From: Branchinecta lynchi
Lineage: Eukaryota; Arthropoda; Branchiopoda; Anostraca; Branchinectidae
DNA: 64,000 bases
Direction of reading: 5' to 3'
Assembly: GCA_023053575.1 (NCBI GenBank)
Contig: JAKZAP010000007.1
Coordinates: 23,151,464 to 23,215,463, forward strand
Within the stretch, counting starts at the first letter, position 1, and every line of letters starts with the position of its first letter. The notes beneath the pieces are model-generated. The model was not told where the DNA came from, searched no databases, and was given only the letters and a program-made list of their open reading frames with translations. The position numbers and the translations under genes are program-made. Of this stretch, positions 23,501-38,500 are shown piece after piece.

Positions 23501-26500
23501 AGAGTATCCTAGCTGCTACAGAAGAAATGAGCATCAGAATTAAGGCGGACAAGGAGAACCACATCCTGCACATTACGGACACGGGTCTCGGCATGACTCG
23601 GGCTGACCTTGTGAACAACCTCGGCACCATTGCCAAGTCCGGCACAGCGGAATTCCTGTCTAAGATGAACTCGGGAGAAGGAAACACCGATGCTGGCGAT
23701 CTCATTGGACAGTTTGGTGTTGGATTCTACTCCGCTTTTCTAGGTAGGCTAAGAACCAAATTTACGTGTTCCGGTTTTCTGAAGTAGCTCTTCAGTTAAA
23801 GGATTTTAAATATTCCTTCAGCCCAAGCTGACTGCGAATCATATTTGACAGTGCAAAACGGATACCTCAGCTGAATTTTATTGGAGCTATATTTCGGCCC
23901 TTCTTGGCAAGGGTCCTCTTCAGGCTCAAAACCGCTCAAGTTGGAAAAACGAACTTGGTGGAAATACTGTTTTTTTTAAACCCGCGTAGCATCTTTTCTA
24001 ATTTCTTTGTGGTTTCTTGAAATTATTTTCTTACAAAGAATGTTCAATATTTTTCATTAATGTATTCAGTGTTTATGTAGGCTAGGGGCTCAAATTTACG
24101 TGTCGCCGGTTTTGTACTGAAGTACTTTAAAGCTTTTCTTTAAATGCACGTATCATCTTTTCTAGTTAATTTTATATTCGTTATTAGCCCTATTGATTAA
24201 ATCACATTTGAACCCCTTTTTTTTTATTTCTTCCGTATTTCTTACATTTTGGAGAACAGCTCCTCCACTCGGTAACATAAATTTGTATGGCACTTGCAGC
24301 CTCTGCTCAAGTGCCATATACCGATCACAATTCCGTCTGTCGGTCTGTCCGAGTTTTTTGTCACTCTTTTTCGAGTTAGGGTACTTCGAGATGTGCTAGG
24401 ACAATGAAATTTCGCAGGCATATCAGGGACCCGACCAAACTAACCTGGAAATAATCCAGTTTCCCGATCCGACCATATGCGGGGGAGTGGAGGGCGCTGG
24501 AAACTTGAAAATTGAGGGCATTTTGTCACACTTTTTCGAGTTAGGGTACTTCCAGATGTGCTAGGACCATGAAGCTTGGCAGGCGTATCAGGGACCCGAC
24601 CAAAGTAACCTGGAAATAATCAGTTTCCCGATCCGAACATATGTGGGGGAGTGGAGGGCGCTGGAAACTTAAAAATTGATGGCATTTTGTCACACTTTTT
24701 CGAGTTAGGGTACTTCCAGATGTGCTAGGACCATGAAACTTGGCAGGCATATCAGAGGCCCGACCAAACGAACTTGGAAATAATCAGTTTTCTGATCCGA
24801 CCATTTTGGGGGGGGGGGGGGTGGAGGGCAGGGGAATACGGGAAGTTGAGTAGTGTGTAACTTTCGAACGGGTGATCGGATTGTAATGCCACTTAATAAC
24901 TGAATAGATTATATATCTGTGATGTCCCGTTTAAAGTTTTGACCGGATTCGTTAGCCAGGGGGGGAGTGGGGGGGGGGAGAGAGACCGCAAATTTCAAGA
25001 AACGGTTAGAATGGACGGATCGGAGTGAAACTTGCTAGGAAGAACAAGCATCTGCTCTAGATAAATCGTTTTAGTCAATTGTACTGGACCCGGACACTTA
25101 GGGGGGGGGGGGTCCCGGAATTCCGGTGATGGCGGTTTTGGGTATTTTCACGATGAAACTTGGCAGGCATATCAGGGACCCGATCAAACTGACTTCAAAA
25201 TAAAAAATGTGTCCATCTGATAATGGTGGGGGGGAGTGGAGGAAGGGGAATCCGGAATATTTAGTTTATGCTTAACTTTGGAACGGGTTCGGATTCGAGT
25301 GAAATTCAGGAATTGGAACACAGGATATTTATCTGGTGATCTATTTCATATCCGGACCGGATCCGGCAAACTGGGGAGGGGGGGGGGTGAGGGGAATACG
25401 TGACCCGCTTGGAATGGAGAGATCGGAAGGAGATTTGTGGGGAAGAACAAACAGATGATCTAGGTAAATTTATTACTGAATCGGATTGGCTACGGGCAAC
25501 GTGGGGGAGTTGGGGGGGGACGGAAATCTCGAGAAACGGATAGAATGGAGGGATTGGAGTGAAACTTGCTGAGAAGAACAAACATCTGCTCCATGTAAAT
25601 CTTTTACACAATTTGACTTCCGGACACTTGAGGGGGTGTTAGGGGTTTCCCGGAATTCCGTTTTTTGGGGGATTGTTACGACGAAAGTTGGCAGGCATAT
25701 CAGCAAACTGACTTGGAATAAAAAAAAAAAATCCTCGATATGATAATGTTGGGGGGGGGGGGGGAGTTGAGGAAGGGGAATCCGGAATATTGAGTCATGC
25801 GTAACTTTGGAACGGGTGATCGGATTCGAGTGAAATTAGTAATTGAACAGGAGACATTTCTCTCTGGTGATCTTTTTCATTTCCGGACCGAATCCGACAA
25901 CTATTGGGGGGGGGGGGGTAATACTTGACCCGCTTAGACTGGTGTGATCGGGATCGGACTTCGTGGGATAACGAACAGATGCTCTGGATTAATCATTTAC
26001 AGAACCGGATTGGCTCCGGGTATTGTGGGTGAAGCTGGAAGGGGGGGGGGTCTGGGATTCCGGTGATCGTGAGTTAAGGTACTTCCAGATGTGCTAGGAC
26101 GATGAAACTTCGCTGGAATATTAGAGATTCAACAACATTTGCTTAGAAATTGCTACTTCCCAAATCCGATTATTCCTTAAAGTACAAATCTTGACCACAA
26201 AGTAAAAAAAATACATTTAAGCAATATATGCATTTTATGATGCCCATCAGCCCATCATCATTTTTGCCTCAAGGGTTTTGCTTACAAATGAAGTTCTAGC
26301 TCCCTTAGAGTGCGCATCTCAACCGCAAAGTCGAAACTTACTTTTGATCAGTCAAGACATCTTAACCCACGCAAGTGCCATATGAGCTTACAGCTCCTGT
26401 TTGCAGTTACCGTGGTATCTGATACCACGTTTGCTCTGCAAAAACGACATTGGGTGATCATAATATTTCATATGAAGAGGCTCTCATTAAACTACGCTCC

Positions 26501-29500
26501 TACATTAACTGACCGCAGAAATACTCATTTTCAACAAACTTTGGAGCAAAGATAATGTCTTGTCCGCAGCTGGGCCGTCTATTCCCCCCTCCCCTCCGGT
26601 CTTCCGTGCGTCGGTCCGAGAGGATTACTGGCAATCAGTTTTCTCCATATCCTTCTAATTCTTCTGCCCAATTTTTACATAGTTTCATCACATCATTTAT
26701 TTCTGGTCCTATCTTGTAAGTGTATTAGTTAATTTGTTTCGTGCCTGTGTATTTTATAGATATTTTATTCGTCTCCTAGCTTTAAGCTGTTGGAAAATAA
26801 ACTGGATTGATTGATTGAAAGAATTCTATTCATTTCAGTCGCTGACCGAGTTGTCGTCACCACAAAGCACAACGATGACAAGCAGTACATCTGGGAGTCC
26901 GACTCCAACTCCTTCAGCATTGTCGAAGACCCTCGTGGACCCACCCTGAAAAGGGGGTCTCAGATCAGCCTTCACCTGAAGGAGGAGGCCTGGGACTTTG
27001 TGGAGACTGATACAATCAGAAATCTAGTCAAGAAATATTCGCAGTTCATCAACTTCAACATCTTCTTATGGACAAGCAAGACAGAAGAGGTACATTGACA
27101 GAATGAAACTGAATAGCTTGTAGTATTTTGTAGGCGTTTTTCCGTGCTCTCACAAACAGTTTGTGAGCTGGTTGTGCCTCGAAAAACGTGTTAACGCGGC
27201 CTTTTGTGCGGCTCACAAGTGTGTTTTCGCGACCAACAAGATTTGTGTGGATCGCTTTATAGCTCGAATTCTACTAACAACTGTTGAGGTGGTTGTCGAT
27301 GTTGTGGCTCGATTTTGGCAAAAAATTCAAATTTAGTAGCAATAAAATTAAAAGCTATCTCAAGTATATATACATACAACTGAGGATCCGTTTTGCTACG
27401 GAATGGCTGCGGAGTTCTGTTTATTGAGATTTTTACATGAACTTTAGTTTTATTTTCAGGACACTTGAATTTACCGCTCAAAAATAGTTTCAAATAGCAA
27501 GTTTCAACTTGTGGCTCGACTGTGTCACAAGTCGTGTTTTCGCGACAAACCCTCATAAGTATGTGGCCCACAACTGTGCCGTGGAAAAACGCCTTATGAA
27601 GCCTGGAACTGTAGGATTAGTACAATGATTTCACAGGTGCTTCTTCGATATTCACACGCAATTCTTTGTTTTTTATTTGCATTAATATTCATGTAGGTGA
27701 TTCTAAACGCACTTGGTTTGCGAACTTAGTAGGGAAGCTGCCTTGCAAGGATAGGAGATTGCGGATTTACCGAGAGTAATTTGAATTGCCACTTTAGGGG
27801 AGACTGTCCGATGTTTTCCGTGAAGAAGAAGGAATTGCATATTTCCTAAGGGTGAGAGAGAGAGAGATCGGTATACTTCGAAACTATCGTAGCATGGCTA
27901 AATTCATTTTTTACATATAAAAAACAAACACACTATGACTCTACATTGAAATTGAAGAAAAATTGAAGTTATTTTGTAGCCGGGTTCGATGATCGGGAGG
28001 GTCTGTTTCCAGTAACAGTGATCGGTGTCCATATAAGCCTGGGCAGATTTGCCAAACTGCAATGTCAGGTGTTCAAACCGGACTTTAAGCGGTGATAAAT
28101 TCAGTTTCGCAAAGGTTTGTTGGTAGGGTATGTCGCGATTTCGGAGTATCATCCTTGTTTGCACTTTTCTGGACCGACTCGATGTCCTCGTTCACAATCG
28201 GGAAGTGAACTACAGGCATATCTGTATTCCGCTTTAGGGCGTAGAAACGAATATCAGGGACCGGACCAGATTAAATTAGAAATAGTCGTTTCACCGATAC
28301 CACCATCTGGAAGGGAGTAGAGGGAGGGGGAATCCGGAAAAAATGGGAAAAAATCAGATATTTTTAGCTTACGAACGGGTGATAAGATCTTAATGAAACT
28401 TGGTACATGGAAGGAACTCATGTCTCAGATGTTCCATTTTAAATCCAGACCAGATCCGGTGAGACTGGGGGGAGTTGGAGTGGGGAACGGAAATCTCGAG
28501 AAACGCTTAGAGTGGAGGGATCGGGATCAAACTTGGTAACAAGCACAAGTCCTAGATACGTCATTGACATAACCGGAACGGATCCGCTCACATTGGGGGA
28601 GTTGGGGATGGGGGGGGGGGGTTGTCCGAATTTCTAGTGGTCATGCGAGTTCGTTGCTTCCTGATGTGCTAGACGGTGAAACTTAGCAGGTATGTCAGGG
28701 ATCCGAACAGATTGACTTGAGAATAGTCGTTTCCCCGATTCAACCATGCTGGGGGGGAGTGGATGGATGGGGAGTCCGGAATCTAGTGGACGCTTAACTT
28801 TTGAACGGGTGATCGGATTTGAATGAAACTTGTCAGGGAGAAAGAGCTATCGCCTCTTATGTTCAGTGTTAAGTCCGGGTCGGGTCCGATACCTGTGGGG
28901 GATGGGGGGGGGGGATCAAGAAAACGCTTAAAGCAGAGGAATTGCAGACCATCGGAACTGCTCAGAATTGAGTGAAACTAGAAATCCTATTTCTCTTTCC
29001 GAACCGCATTTTTGGATGGCGGGTGTATTTTGTGACGTTCTCATCTACTTTCTTGTACCGCCTACGCGTAACAAGTGCCATATGAGCTCGTAGCTCTTGT
29101 TTCTNNNNNNNNNNNNNNNNNNNNNNNNNNNNNNNNNNNNNNNNNNNNNNNNNNNNNNNNNNNNNNNNNNNNNNNNNNNNNNNNNNNNNNNNNNNNNNNN
29201 NNNNAGTGCTTGGTGCTGGTGGAAACTAGCGGATAGCGAGAACAACTTTGGAAAGCGAAGCGACTTTTAGTCGAAGTGGCAAGAACAGCTCAGTCATGCA
29301 CAAATCCTCAATTTTTGGGCATGGTGCCCCAACGTCTGGGCATGCCCGAACGTATGGGCATGGTATCCATACGTTGGAGCACCATGCTCTGGAGCATGGG
29401 CATGGTACCCCTGTGAAATTTGGATAAACTGAGACTGGTTACATACCTAAATAGGGCCTTCTCCCTGTCCTAGATCAAAAGATACCTGATTTTACTTTCT

Positions 29501-32500
29501 ATCCAACCTCATTTTCCAATTTACAAAATGTTAGAGCACTTCCAAGATACCTAGAGTTTTTTGGAGGCCACTTCTCTTCTAGTGGGCTTATCCTATCCTT
29601 TCCAGAAAATTGCTGCTAGGTAGCATGAATGAGGCAAGCTTTTCAATCTGTTCACTGGAGCAAATATTTCCTTTAGATTGTTTGCCTTTTATTGTATTTA
29701 TTTTGAGTTATTTTTTTTTTAACTGTTTTTACTCTGACTTTTGACTTTTTGACAACATGGAAAAGGATTAAGTAAGCTAGTGGCAACTACCTGTAAAAGG
29801 ATAGGGTAAACCCACTGGGAAAGAAGTGGCCTCCACAAAACTCTCTGTATCTTGAAAGTGCTCTAACATTTTGGAAATTGGAAAATGAGGTTGGATAGAC
29901 AGTGAAATCAGGTATCTTTTGATCTAGGACAGGAAGAAGGCCCTATTTAGGTATGTAGCCAGTGTCAGTTTAACCAAATTTCACAGGGGTACCATGCCCA
30001 TACTTCAGGGCATGGTGCCGTAACGTATGGGCACCATGCCCATACGTCCAGGCATGCCCAAACGTTGGGGCACCATGCCCAAAAATTGAGGATTTGTGTA
30101 TGACTGGAACAGCTGGCGCACAAGTTCGCTGAGCTTTCCAGACCAACAAAATCGCCCTTTAACTGTTTAACCTACAATCCAGGATTCCAGGTTCATTTCC
30201 AGTTCAGTGAACTAAGCTAAGGTCCATTTCTTCTGCAATGTTGTCCCTGATGTTTGACAGCCTGACAAGGGGCCTTGCCAAGAAGGACCAAAGTATGGCT
30301 ATATTTGTGTCTAGTTGAACAAGAAGAACACTTATAAAATTGCAAGTTTTTCTAGAAAGTTCACATTTTTGGTTTGGCCTGGTCAAGGCCAAATAAAAAA
30401 AACAACATTAAACATTATAGGTTAACTACTGACATGAACACCGAGACAAAAATCAAGATTCAAGGTTGTTCATCAAGATTCAAGGTTGTTATTCCAATAT
30501 CAACTGAGATGGAGGTGTGTTAACTCAACTGTTATAACTTTTTCCAATATTTGACTTCATACCATCCTCTCTGGAGGGTGACCTGACTTGATATCATCCT
30601 CTCTGGAGGGCGATGTGAAGTCATATCTAGGCTACCACTAACTTCTTGAGTGAAGATTTTCATAATATAACAGACCATGGGTCCACCGCGGGTCATAGGA
30701 TGGTATCAGTCTGCCACAAACCCCTAATTTTGGGAAAGCATATCAGCATATGCCAGATGATGGGTATACCTAGTATTTTGTATACCCTATGCCTAATGTT
30801 GGATACACTATGCCAAATGCGGGGTACTTGAGCCAAATAAAATATTGATGATTTGAGTGATGCTCAGAAATCAACCAAGAAATCAGTGGAGGTTGATTCC
30901 ACTGCTGACAACGTTATGTGATCAGTATTGTGGAATTAGTGGTCACCCCAAGGATAACTTGTACGCCCAGGTTCTCGGGTGACTAGTTTATTTGAAGATG
31001 TATTTTTTAGTTCTTATGTTTTTGTTACAGGTTGTTTAATGTGATTTTGTGTAAAACAAAGAATAACTTAACCTAAAAAAAAAACCTAACCAATCAGAAT
31101 TCATCTGTAGTGGGGTAGGTCAGGGTTAGGGTACCAACAGCTATCCAGCATCTGGCATAGAGTATCCAGTGTAAGGTATAGGCTATGCCAAACATTAGAT
31201 ATACCCAACTTTTGGCATAGGGTACTGGTATCCAAAAATCAGGGGTTTGTGGCTTACTGGATGGTATGCATTACATACCTGTGAGAGAAATGTTATTACA
31301 AGTTAGGATGATAAGAGGAGAGGCAAGCTTATAGTAGTTATAACACTCTGGAACAAAAATAATGACAACAGGGACATCCGTCACCACTCTTATGGGGTTC
31401 CTGTAGAACCAATAGTTATTGTCACTTATGATGCTCGGGACCATCATGAGTAAATTGTAACAATCGTAACGGTCCTGGAACAAAACTAATACGAGGAGAG
31501 GGGAGCTAATTTACTTATTACAGCAGTCTTGGAATGGAAATAATAACAAGAATATTAACTAATAAAGTTGCAGGAACACTTCCTAAGATTTTTTCAAGTG
31601 ATATTTCTGCCCTTCCTGGCAACAGCTTGGCATGGGTCCTGGTCAAGCGTTGTGTAGAAGCCCTATATACTACCTATCCTGTTCTGGAGTCTCACTTCTT
31701 ATGAGTTACTGGCTGTAGGGAAAACTAATGCTGAGAGTTTGTTTTGGACCTTGCTGCTGTTTGTGGTGGTAGATTCTGGCTTGACTGGACTGTTGACAAC
31801 AGAGCCTTTTCTTCTGCATTTTAATTCATGGGGTTTGAAATTTCTTTCAATGACTGTCGGGAAATCAGTACTGTTTCGAATTATTCGAACCCCAGGCCTT
31901 TATTCATTTAATGAGGCTTCCTGCATCCACAAACTTTATTCTAGTATCCATAACCTCCTGTTTGGTGTCTTTGGTTCTTCCTGCCTCGATTGTTCCTCTC
32001 TATAGGCCTAGCCAACTATGTATCGATTTAGTGTACGAATAAGGAAGTAAGTAAGGGCTATTAGACAGAAATTTGCTAGCTAGCTAATTTGATTGTCTTT
32101 ACAAAAATTTCAATCTTTTAAACACTCACGAGTTACATAAATACTAAATACTACAAATATTAATGTTTGACATTCCATTCAACGTGTTAACGAAAAATGG
32201 CACAAATGTGTTACTGTGTCTTTTTGTTTTGATTTTAACCGTTTTTAGTTTCAGCTGCGAACGTGTACAATTTTTTATTGATGCATTAGGTGGGGGGATA
32301 GTTCGGTGTTGGACAGATGCAAGGATTATTGATTTAGTGTACAAATAAAACGAAATTGAACTTGAACTGCTGTCTATGCTACTTCATTTTGAGCTGTGAC
32401 TCAAGTAGCCTACCCATTTTAACCAAAATTCACCAGCTTAAAAGGGTCCCTAAAAATGATTAGCCTATTCTTGAACAGGGTTCAAAAATATTTCTACCCC

Positions 32501-35500
32501 CCCCCCCCCCCTCCCCAAACATATGAGCCGCATGTAGAATGCAAGGACATAGCCTGTAGGGTGCCTAAAATTACTTGTTCTACGAATTTACAAATTCTTA
32601 AAATCAGACCTGTAAACTGCAGGCAAATCAGACGAAATAAAGAGTTACAAGAGACACGAGTGCCACACATGACAACCTTAGCCTAGTATAAAATCTGCTC
32701 CAGGCACACACCAGCATTTCCCTAGTACAGTGAATGTTCCAAGTCGATGCCATAAGCTTAGAAGCTAGGAGATACCATGGTTTTGGAAAAGCCACAGAGC
32801 AGAGATGGGCGAATTCGAATTCGGATTCGAACCCGGATTCGAATCTTCTGCTTGTCAGGCTGGATTCGGACTCGGATTCCAAACCCTCAGTCTGACGAAT
32901 CCGCTCAAATTCCTAGACTTCATCCTTCTAGTTTCCATTTTCCCAATTTTTACACAGTGTGCTTTGGCAATCCAACTTTTTGGTCTCCATCACCAACCAT
33001 CCTCAGTTTAAGTCAATAACATTATCTGATTTCCTTAGATATCAGCGCTTTTTGTCACCTCTGATTGTAAACCATAACCTATGTACATGATTTGATTATT
33101 AAGGTCGGACTCGAATCCATATTCGATTCCGGATTCGAATCCTCAGCACGAAATGGTGGATTCGGATTCGGAATCTGATTCGTACCTAGCCTTGGATTCG
33201 GATTCGAATCCTTTCATGATCGGATTCGCCCATCTGCCACAGAGTTAAACCTATGCTTTGTAAAGGTAGTAAACTACAAAAAGTGCTTACTAGGTAACAC
33301 TGGTATAGTCTAGCCCTTAGAAGTTCGTATAAGATGAGATCATGTTATTTTAAATATGCAAAGCACCTGCTCCACTTATCGAGATTATGTCATAACCATA
33401 CATTGACGGAGTAGTTCAAAATTCAAGATGCAAGTGCTACTCTTTTGGATGTTTCCTCATCGCCAGCACACGACGTCGTCCACTGTTTCCTGACTGAAGA
33501 TTAAAAATTAAGTGTCTTTTTCTGTGTTTGTATGTGTTTTGTTTACTTTCTTCATTTACTCCGCCTTTCCAAAATGGCGGGTCATAAATAAATTACTTAC
33601 GTATAACCTTTGGTCCTACATTTGTTCTTTTGCTCAGGGTTCTGATTTTCTTTTATTGTAGGTCTGGCCAAGTGTGAAGATGTCGTGATCGATGACAGTG
33701 TCCCTCAAGTTGATGTCAATTTGGGTGCCTCAAAAGAAAGCTCGCGAACAGGTAATTAGAGAAGATTTTGTTTATGATCTAGCCTTAAGTGGACCATACA
33801 ATAGCACACAATTTTTGTGTTTTCAAAGAATTTCCTAGCTCTCTTAAGAAGACCAGATAGTATCCCTTTTGAACTATGATGTATGACATAACTTAGGTGT
33901 AGTAACAGCATTATGTGAATGTAGAAAGCAGGCATTTGTTTCTATAAATCTGTTGAGGGATAACACTAAGCTTAGGGTGGAGCTTTTTCAAATTTTGGAA
34001 ATATTATTTTCTTACCATCTCATTTTGTTCCTATGTGTAAAAAAAACATTCCAGGTAAAATATTAGCACGATCGAACAATATTTAGGGGTAGCTCCATTA
34101 TGGTGAACTTTTCGGTCTTCGGAAGTTACAGCCACAGTCCATTTTTAGGTTCTGCTGATGCTACAAATTTATTCATTTATTTTTCTACTAAATTCATGTT
34201 TTTAACAATAACTTTATTTTATGCTTTGTCCAATCAGATCTGAATAGCGATTCAATTCGCCAACTCAGAGCAAAACACCGAGTACAGAAATATGCAAGCA
34301 TCAACGCCAAGTTTCAGAGTGATGTTCCCCTCGTTGTGCACTGGGACGGCAAACTGATCCCTGACCTCATTGGAAAAGAGAAGGTTGATCGCCTGACTGT
34401 TTCGGTTTCGGAAAAGAAGTTTTACAGCTACTCACAGTAACCAAGCTTCCATCCGGAACTGGCTAGGCTCATGCTGCTGCTGTCTTTGGAGCTATTGAAG
34501 ACTGGGGCATAGCCGGCAGCATCCGAGCTATGTGTTTCGATACCACAAGCTCAAATACTGGTAGGATCTCCGGTGCTTGTGTTCTGCTGGTGCAGAAGCT
34601 AGGTAAGGAACTCTTCTCACTGGTATGTAGAGATCATATTGTGGAACTCGTCATTGGTGCTGTGTTTCAAGTGTGCATGGGACCGACATCTTCTCCAGAG
34701 ATTCGACTATTCAAACGCTTCCGGGACTACTGGGGATTCATAGACACTGACAAATTTGAAACAGGAATTTCAGCTGATAATGTGGCACATCTAGTGGATG
34801 ACATTAAACAAAGTAGTCTACCATCGATTTTGCTAACAATCACCTTGGGACAGATCTAGCCAAGTGATCATTACAAGGAGTTCCTGGAACTTGCTCATTT
34901 TTCTTGCTGCTACTCCTGCAAGAGGAGTGCGATTCATGTCACCTGGTGCATTCCACCATGCCATATGGACGAGGAAGTTATATACAGATTAAAGATCTGG
35001 ATGTTCAAGGCTCAGTTTAGATCGACTCTCACAGAAGAAAGAGGATTACATGATTTGTGTGTTTGCAGTGAAAGCCTGGATCTCAGCACCTCTAACCTCA
35101 GGTGCTTCTTCCAGTGGCATTCTCAAAGGCCACATCAAACAAGTTTTCTGGTCAATTGTGGTATCTGTCACCCGAACTCGTTTGCTTGTCTTTCTTCGAC
35201 AGTCGCGCCAGTTCCTTGACGAAGAGACTGATGGTGAGTGCCATGCAGAGCGAAGATGACCAGGAACAGGATCATACCAAGCGTATCACCATTGCACTTG
35301 ATTCATCCAACAACAAAAACCTTGAACATGTTCTTACAGCAAAGTCAACAACACTTTTTCAGATGATGGAGCTCCCGGATGGATTTCTCACAGTTGAAGA
35401 CACGACTACAAACTATAGCGCCAGAAACTGTGAGGTCACTCAAAGTTGTTAATGACCACGCTGATCGTCGAGTTGCAATCATTCAAGACTTCAGCGGTTT

Positions 35501-38500
35501 TATAACCCAAGATGAGTCCCAGCTGCAATTCCTGCTGCAAGTTGTCCAAGAACACAGTAGAGTTTATCCCGATAGCAGGAAACACACTCTGTCCGGAAAA
35601 CCATGATTAGAAACAAGTATTGGTTTCGTGGATCAGGCAAGGCTGACAAACTGTGTACTATTTAATTTTGCACTGAATGTGCTAAAAAAGGTTGTTTATG
35701 TGTTTTTAAACAAAACACAAGTTGATCAAAATCCTTAAATTTTTTCTTTTTTTCTTAATTTGAGCACTTGAGGTACTCCTAAACATTAGTATTTATGGGT
35801 CAAACTTCGTGTACAGTGTTTTTATGTGATATGGAACAACTTAGGGGGTAAGAAAATAATAAAATAAAAATGTGTCAAATAAGCTCCACCCTAACTAAGC
35901 TGGATGCTAGCGATGCGAGAATCCACAATTCTGTAATCCCATTAGCAATACAAATTTGGAAACCTTTGCCCGGAGCTGTAAGACGACATTAAGAGAGAAA
36001 GGCTCTCATGAAGTATATGTTAACTAACTTTCCTGATACGTTCACTCCCTAATGTTATTTGATTTTTAGCACATGTATTTGTTTCAATCGTTAATAACTT
36101 TAGGCTAGGGTTTGTTATTCAAAAACACGTAAAAACAAAGCGCCATTCGTAGTCTGCCACTCAGCTATTCAACTAACTGATAGGACACTGAGAAACTGGT
36201 AAAAGTTGCAAAGGGCTTTTTACACTACTAGAGCAATTCTAGATGAAAGACTGCATTCCCCTTTTTTTGTTAACTGTAGACGCTAAACCAACTTGGATTA
36301 CCGCCAGAACCTGCTTTTAACGTTATCGGTATGCCTAACAGTTAGTACATACAGCATTGTCCGTTCCAAACGCCAGTTCGGCGGTTCCAGATCATCCTTG
36401 TCCAAAAAATATTCAAAATTTGGGTGAAATATAGAACGGAAAGATTTTATTACTGTTCGTTAATGGATCGATATCAGCGTACACCCTTTTTGCGTACTCT
36501 AACCACTGACTTGCACAGACTGTCCGAGAATCAGGTATTTGAGTCAACTAGAATAGTAGCCTATAGCATCTTACAGAAAAAGTAGTGGTCCCCATGAAAC
36601 CCTTTTATTCTTCAGATGATGAACTACTAAAGCGAGAGGAAGAAGCCATCAATATCGATGGACTCAGCGTCGCTCAAATGAAAGAGCTGAGAGACAAATC
36701 TGACAAGTTTCCCTTCCAAGCTGAAGTCAACAGAATGATGAAACTCATCATCAACTCACTCTATAGAAATAAAGACGTAAGTTGAATTATACTTGTTGGG
36801 GGGCTCCGAAACCCTGCGTTATTTTACTTATTTAATATCAGTCAGTAAGTAAGTAAGTAATTTATTTCTGACCCGCCATTTGAAAAGCGTAGTATATAAA
36901 ATAAAATATTAAATAAAACACAACAAAGGCAATATACAATTTTTCATTCATCGGCCAGAAAAGAATGTAGTGTCATGTGCCCTGTTGTCCATGATTTTTT
37001 GGCAGAGCCGACGAAATTTCCAAAAGCTTTCTGATTGTAGCGCCCACGATTGGGGATGATCCGTCCATAAGCGTTTTGTTATTAGTCTGCGAACTAGATG
37101 AGCATCGTAGTATGGCAAGATAAAGCAAATGCGCTGGACCGCAAATGCGCCTGTCTCTGCCTGTGTGGCAAGCTTGGCGGAAGAACTTTATTATGGGTGT
37201 GACCTATCCTGATTGAAGTTTGTCTGCTTGTGGGACGGCTTCACTGTGGGTTTGACCTACCCGGATTGAAGTTTGTCTGCTTGGGGAAGAATTGAAATAT
37301 GCATGTATGCTTTGAGGGTAGAACTTGACTGGGGGTTCGACCTATCCTGATTGAATTTTGTCTGTTTGGGGTGAAGAAATTTATTGTGGGTTCGACCCAT
37401 CCTGATTGAAGTATGTATGTATGCTTTGAGGGAAGAACTTAACTGTGGGTTCGACCTTTCCTGACTAAGGTTTGTCTGCTTCGATTGTTGGAGGCTTCAT
37501 GCCTTCCACATATTTTCTTTTTTTATGACACTTGCCCTTCGGCTAAGTGCCATATAGCGATCGCAATTTCTGTCCGTCCGTCGGTCTGTCCAGGTTTTGC
37601 TAGTTCGGGCACTTCCACATAAGCTAGGACGATGAAACTTGGCAGGCGTATCAGGGACCCCAAATGATTAAGTTGGAAATAGTCACTTCCCCCATCCGAG
37701 CACCGTGGGGGGAGTGGAGAGAGGGAGAATCCGGAATCTTGGGGTATTTATAACTTTTGAACGGGTGATCGGATCTCGATGAAACTTGATATTTGGAAAG
37801 ACCTCATGCCTCAGACGACCTATTTAAAATCCGGACCGGATCCGGTGACTTTTGGGGGGAGCTGGAGGGGGCAACCGGAAATCTTGGGAAACCCTATGAG
37901 TGAAGGGATCGAGATGAAACTTGGTGGGAAGACACCTAACAAACACTAGATACATCATTGACATAACCGAGCCGATTCGGGCACTGTTGGGGGAGTGGAG
38001 GGAGGGGGAATCCGGAATCTTGGGGTATTTATAACTTTTGAACGGGTGATCGGATCTCGATGAAACTTGATATTTGGAAATACCTCATGCCTCAGACGAC
38101 CCACTTAATATCCGGACTGGATCTGGTGACTTTTGGGGGAGCTGGAGGGGGCAACCGGAAATCAAAACGCTATGAGCGGAGGAGGGATCAAGATGAAACT
38201 TGGTGGGAAGAATTGAAAATAACGATTTTATGAGACCTAGGTTGTTTTTTACGGTTCAGACTGAATCCGGCCAGGGTAGGAGGAGGATGAACCGGAAACC
38301 GGAAATTTGCAGATATGCTTCGATTGGACTCGAACTTGAAGAGTGAGAAGAGGAGATGTCAGGGATACAACGTTCATGTGTCCTAGTCGTATTTGGCCAC
38401 AGTGTGGGGAGTTGGAGGGGGAGTCCCGGAAATTTTTTAGCTCGCATAGGGGTCAAACGAGTGGAAGGATTTGAATGAAACTTGAAGAGTAGAGATACGA

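Larger units (their letters stand above)
12565..29104 (+). repeat. First copy of a ~16.5-kb duplicated block (probable assembly duplication)
   Basis: The sequence matches 29205-45739 throughout at an offset of 16640 falling to 16635. The differences I noted are small indels, e.g. the C-run near 15858, the G-run near 21355, 'cttgtttgcac' against 'cttgttgcac' near 28154, and 'tttgctacgg' against 'tttgcacgg' near 27401. It contains HSP90B1 exons 2-5 and ends abruptly at a 100-N gap inside a TTTCTTTT tract. Confidence 0.95.

Noticed and set aside
24780..26060. G-quadruplex arrays as a functional feature
   Set aside because: The G-runs vary in length between the two assembly copies and belong to the modular repeat; nothing ties them to a function here.
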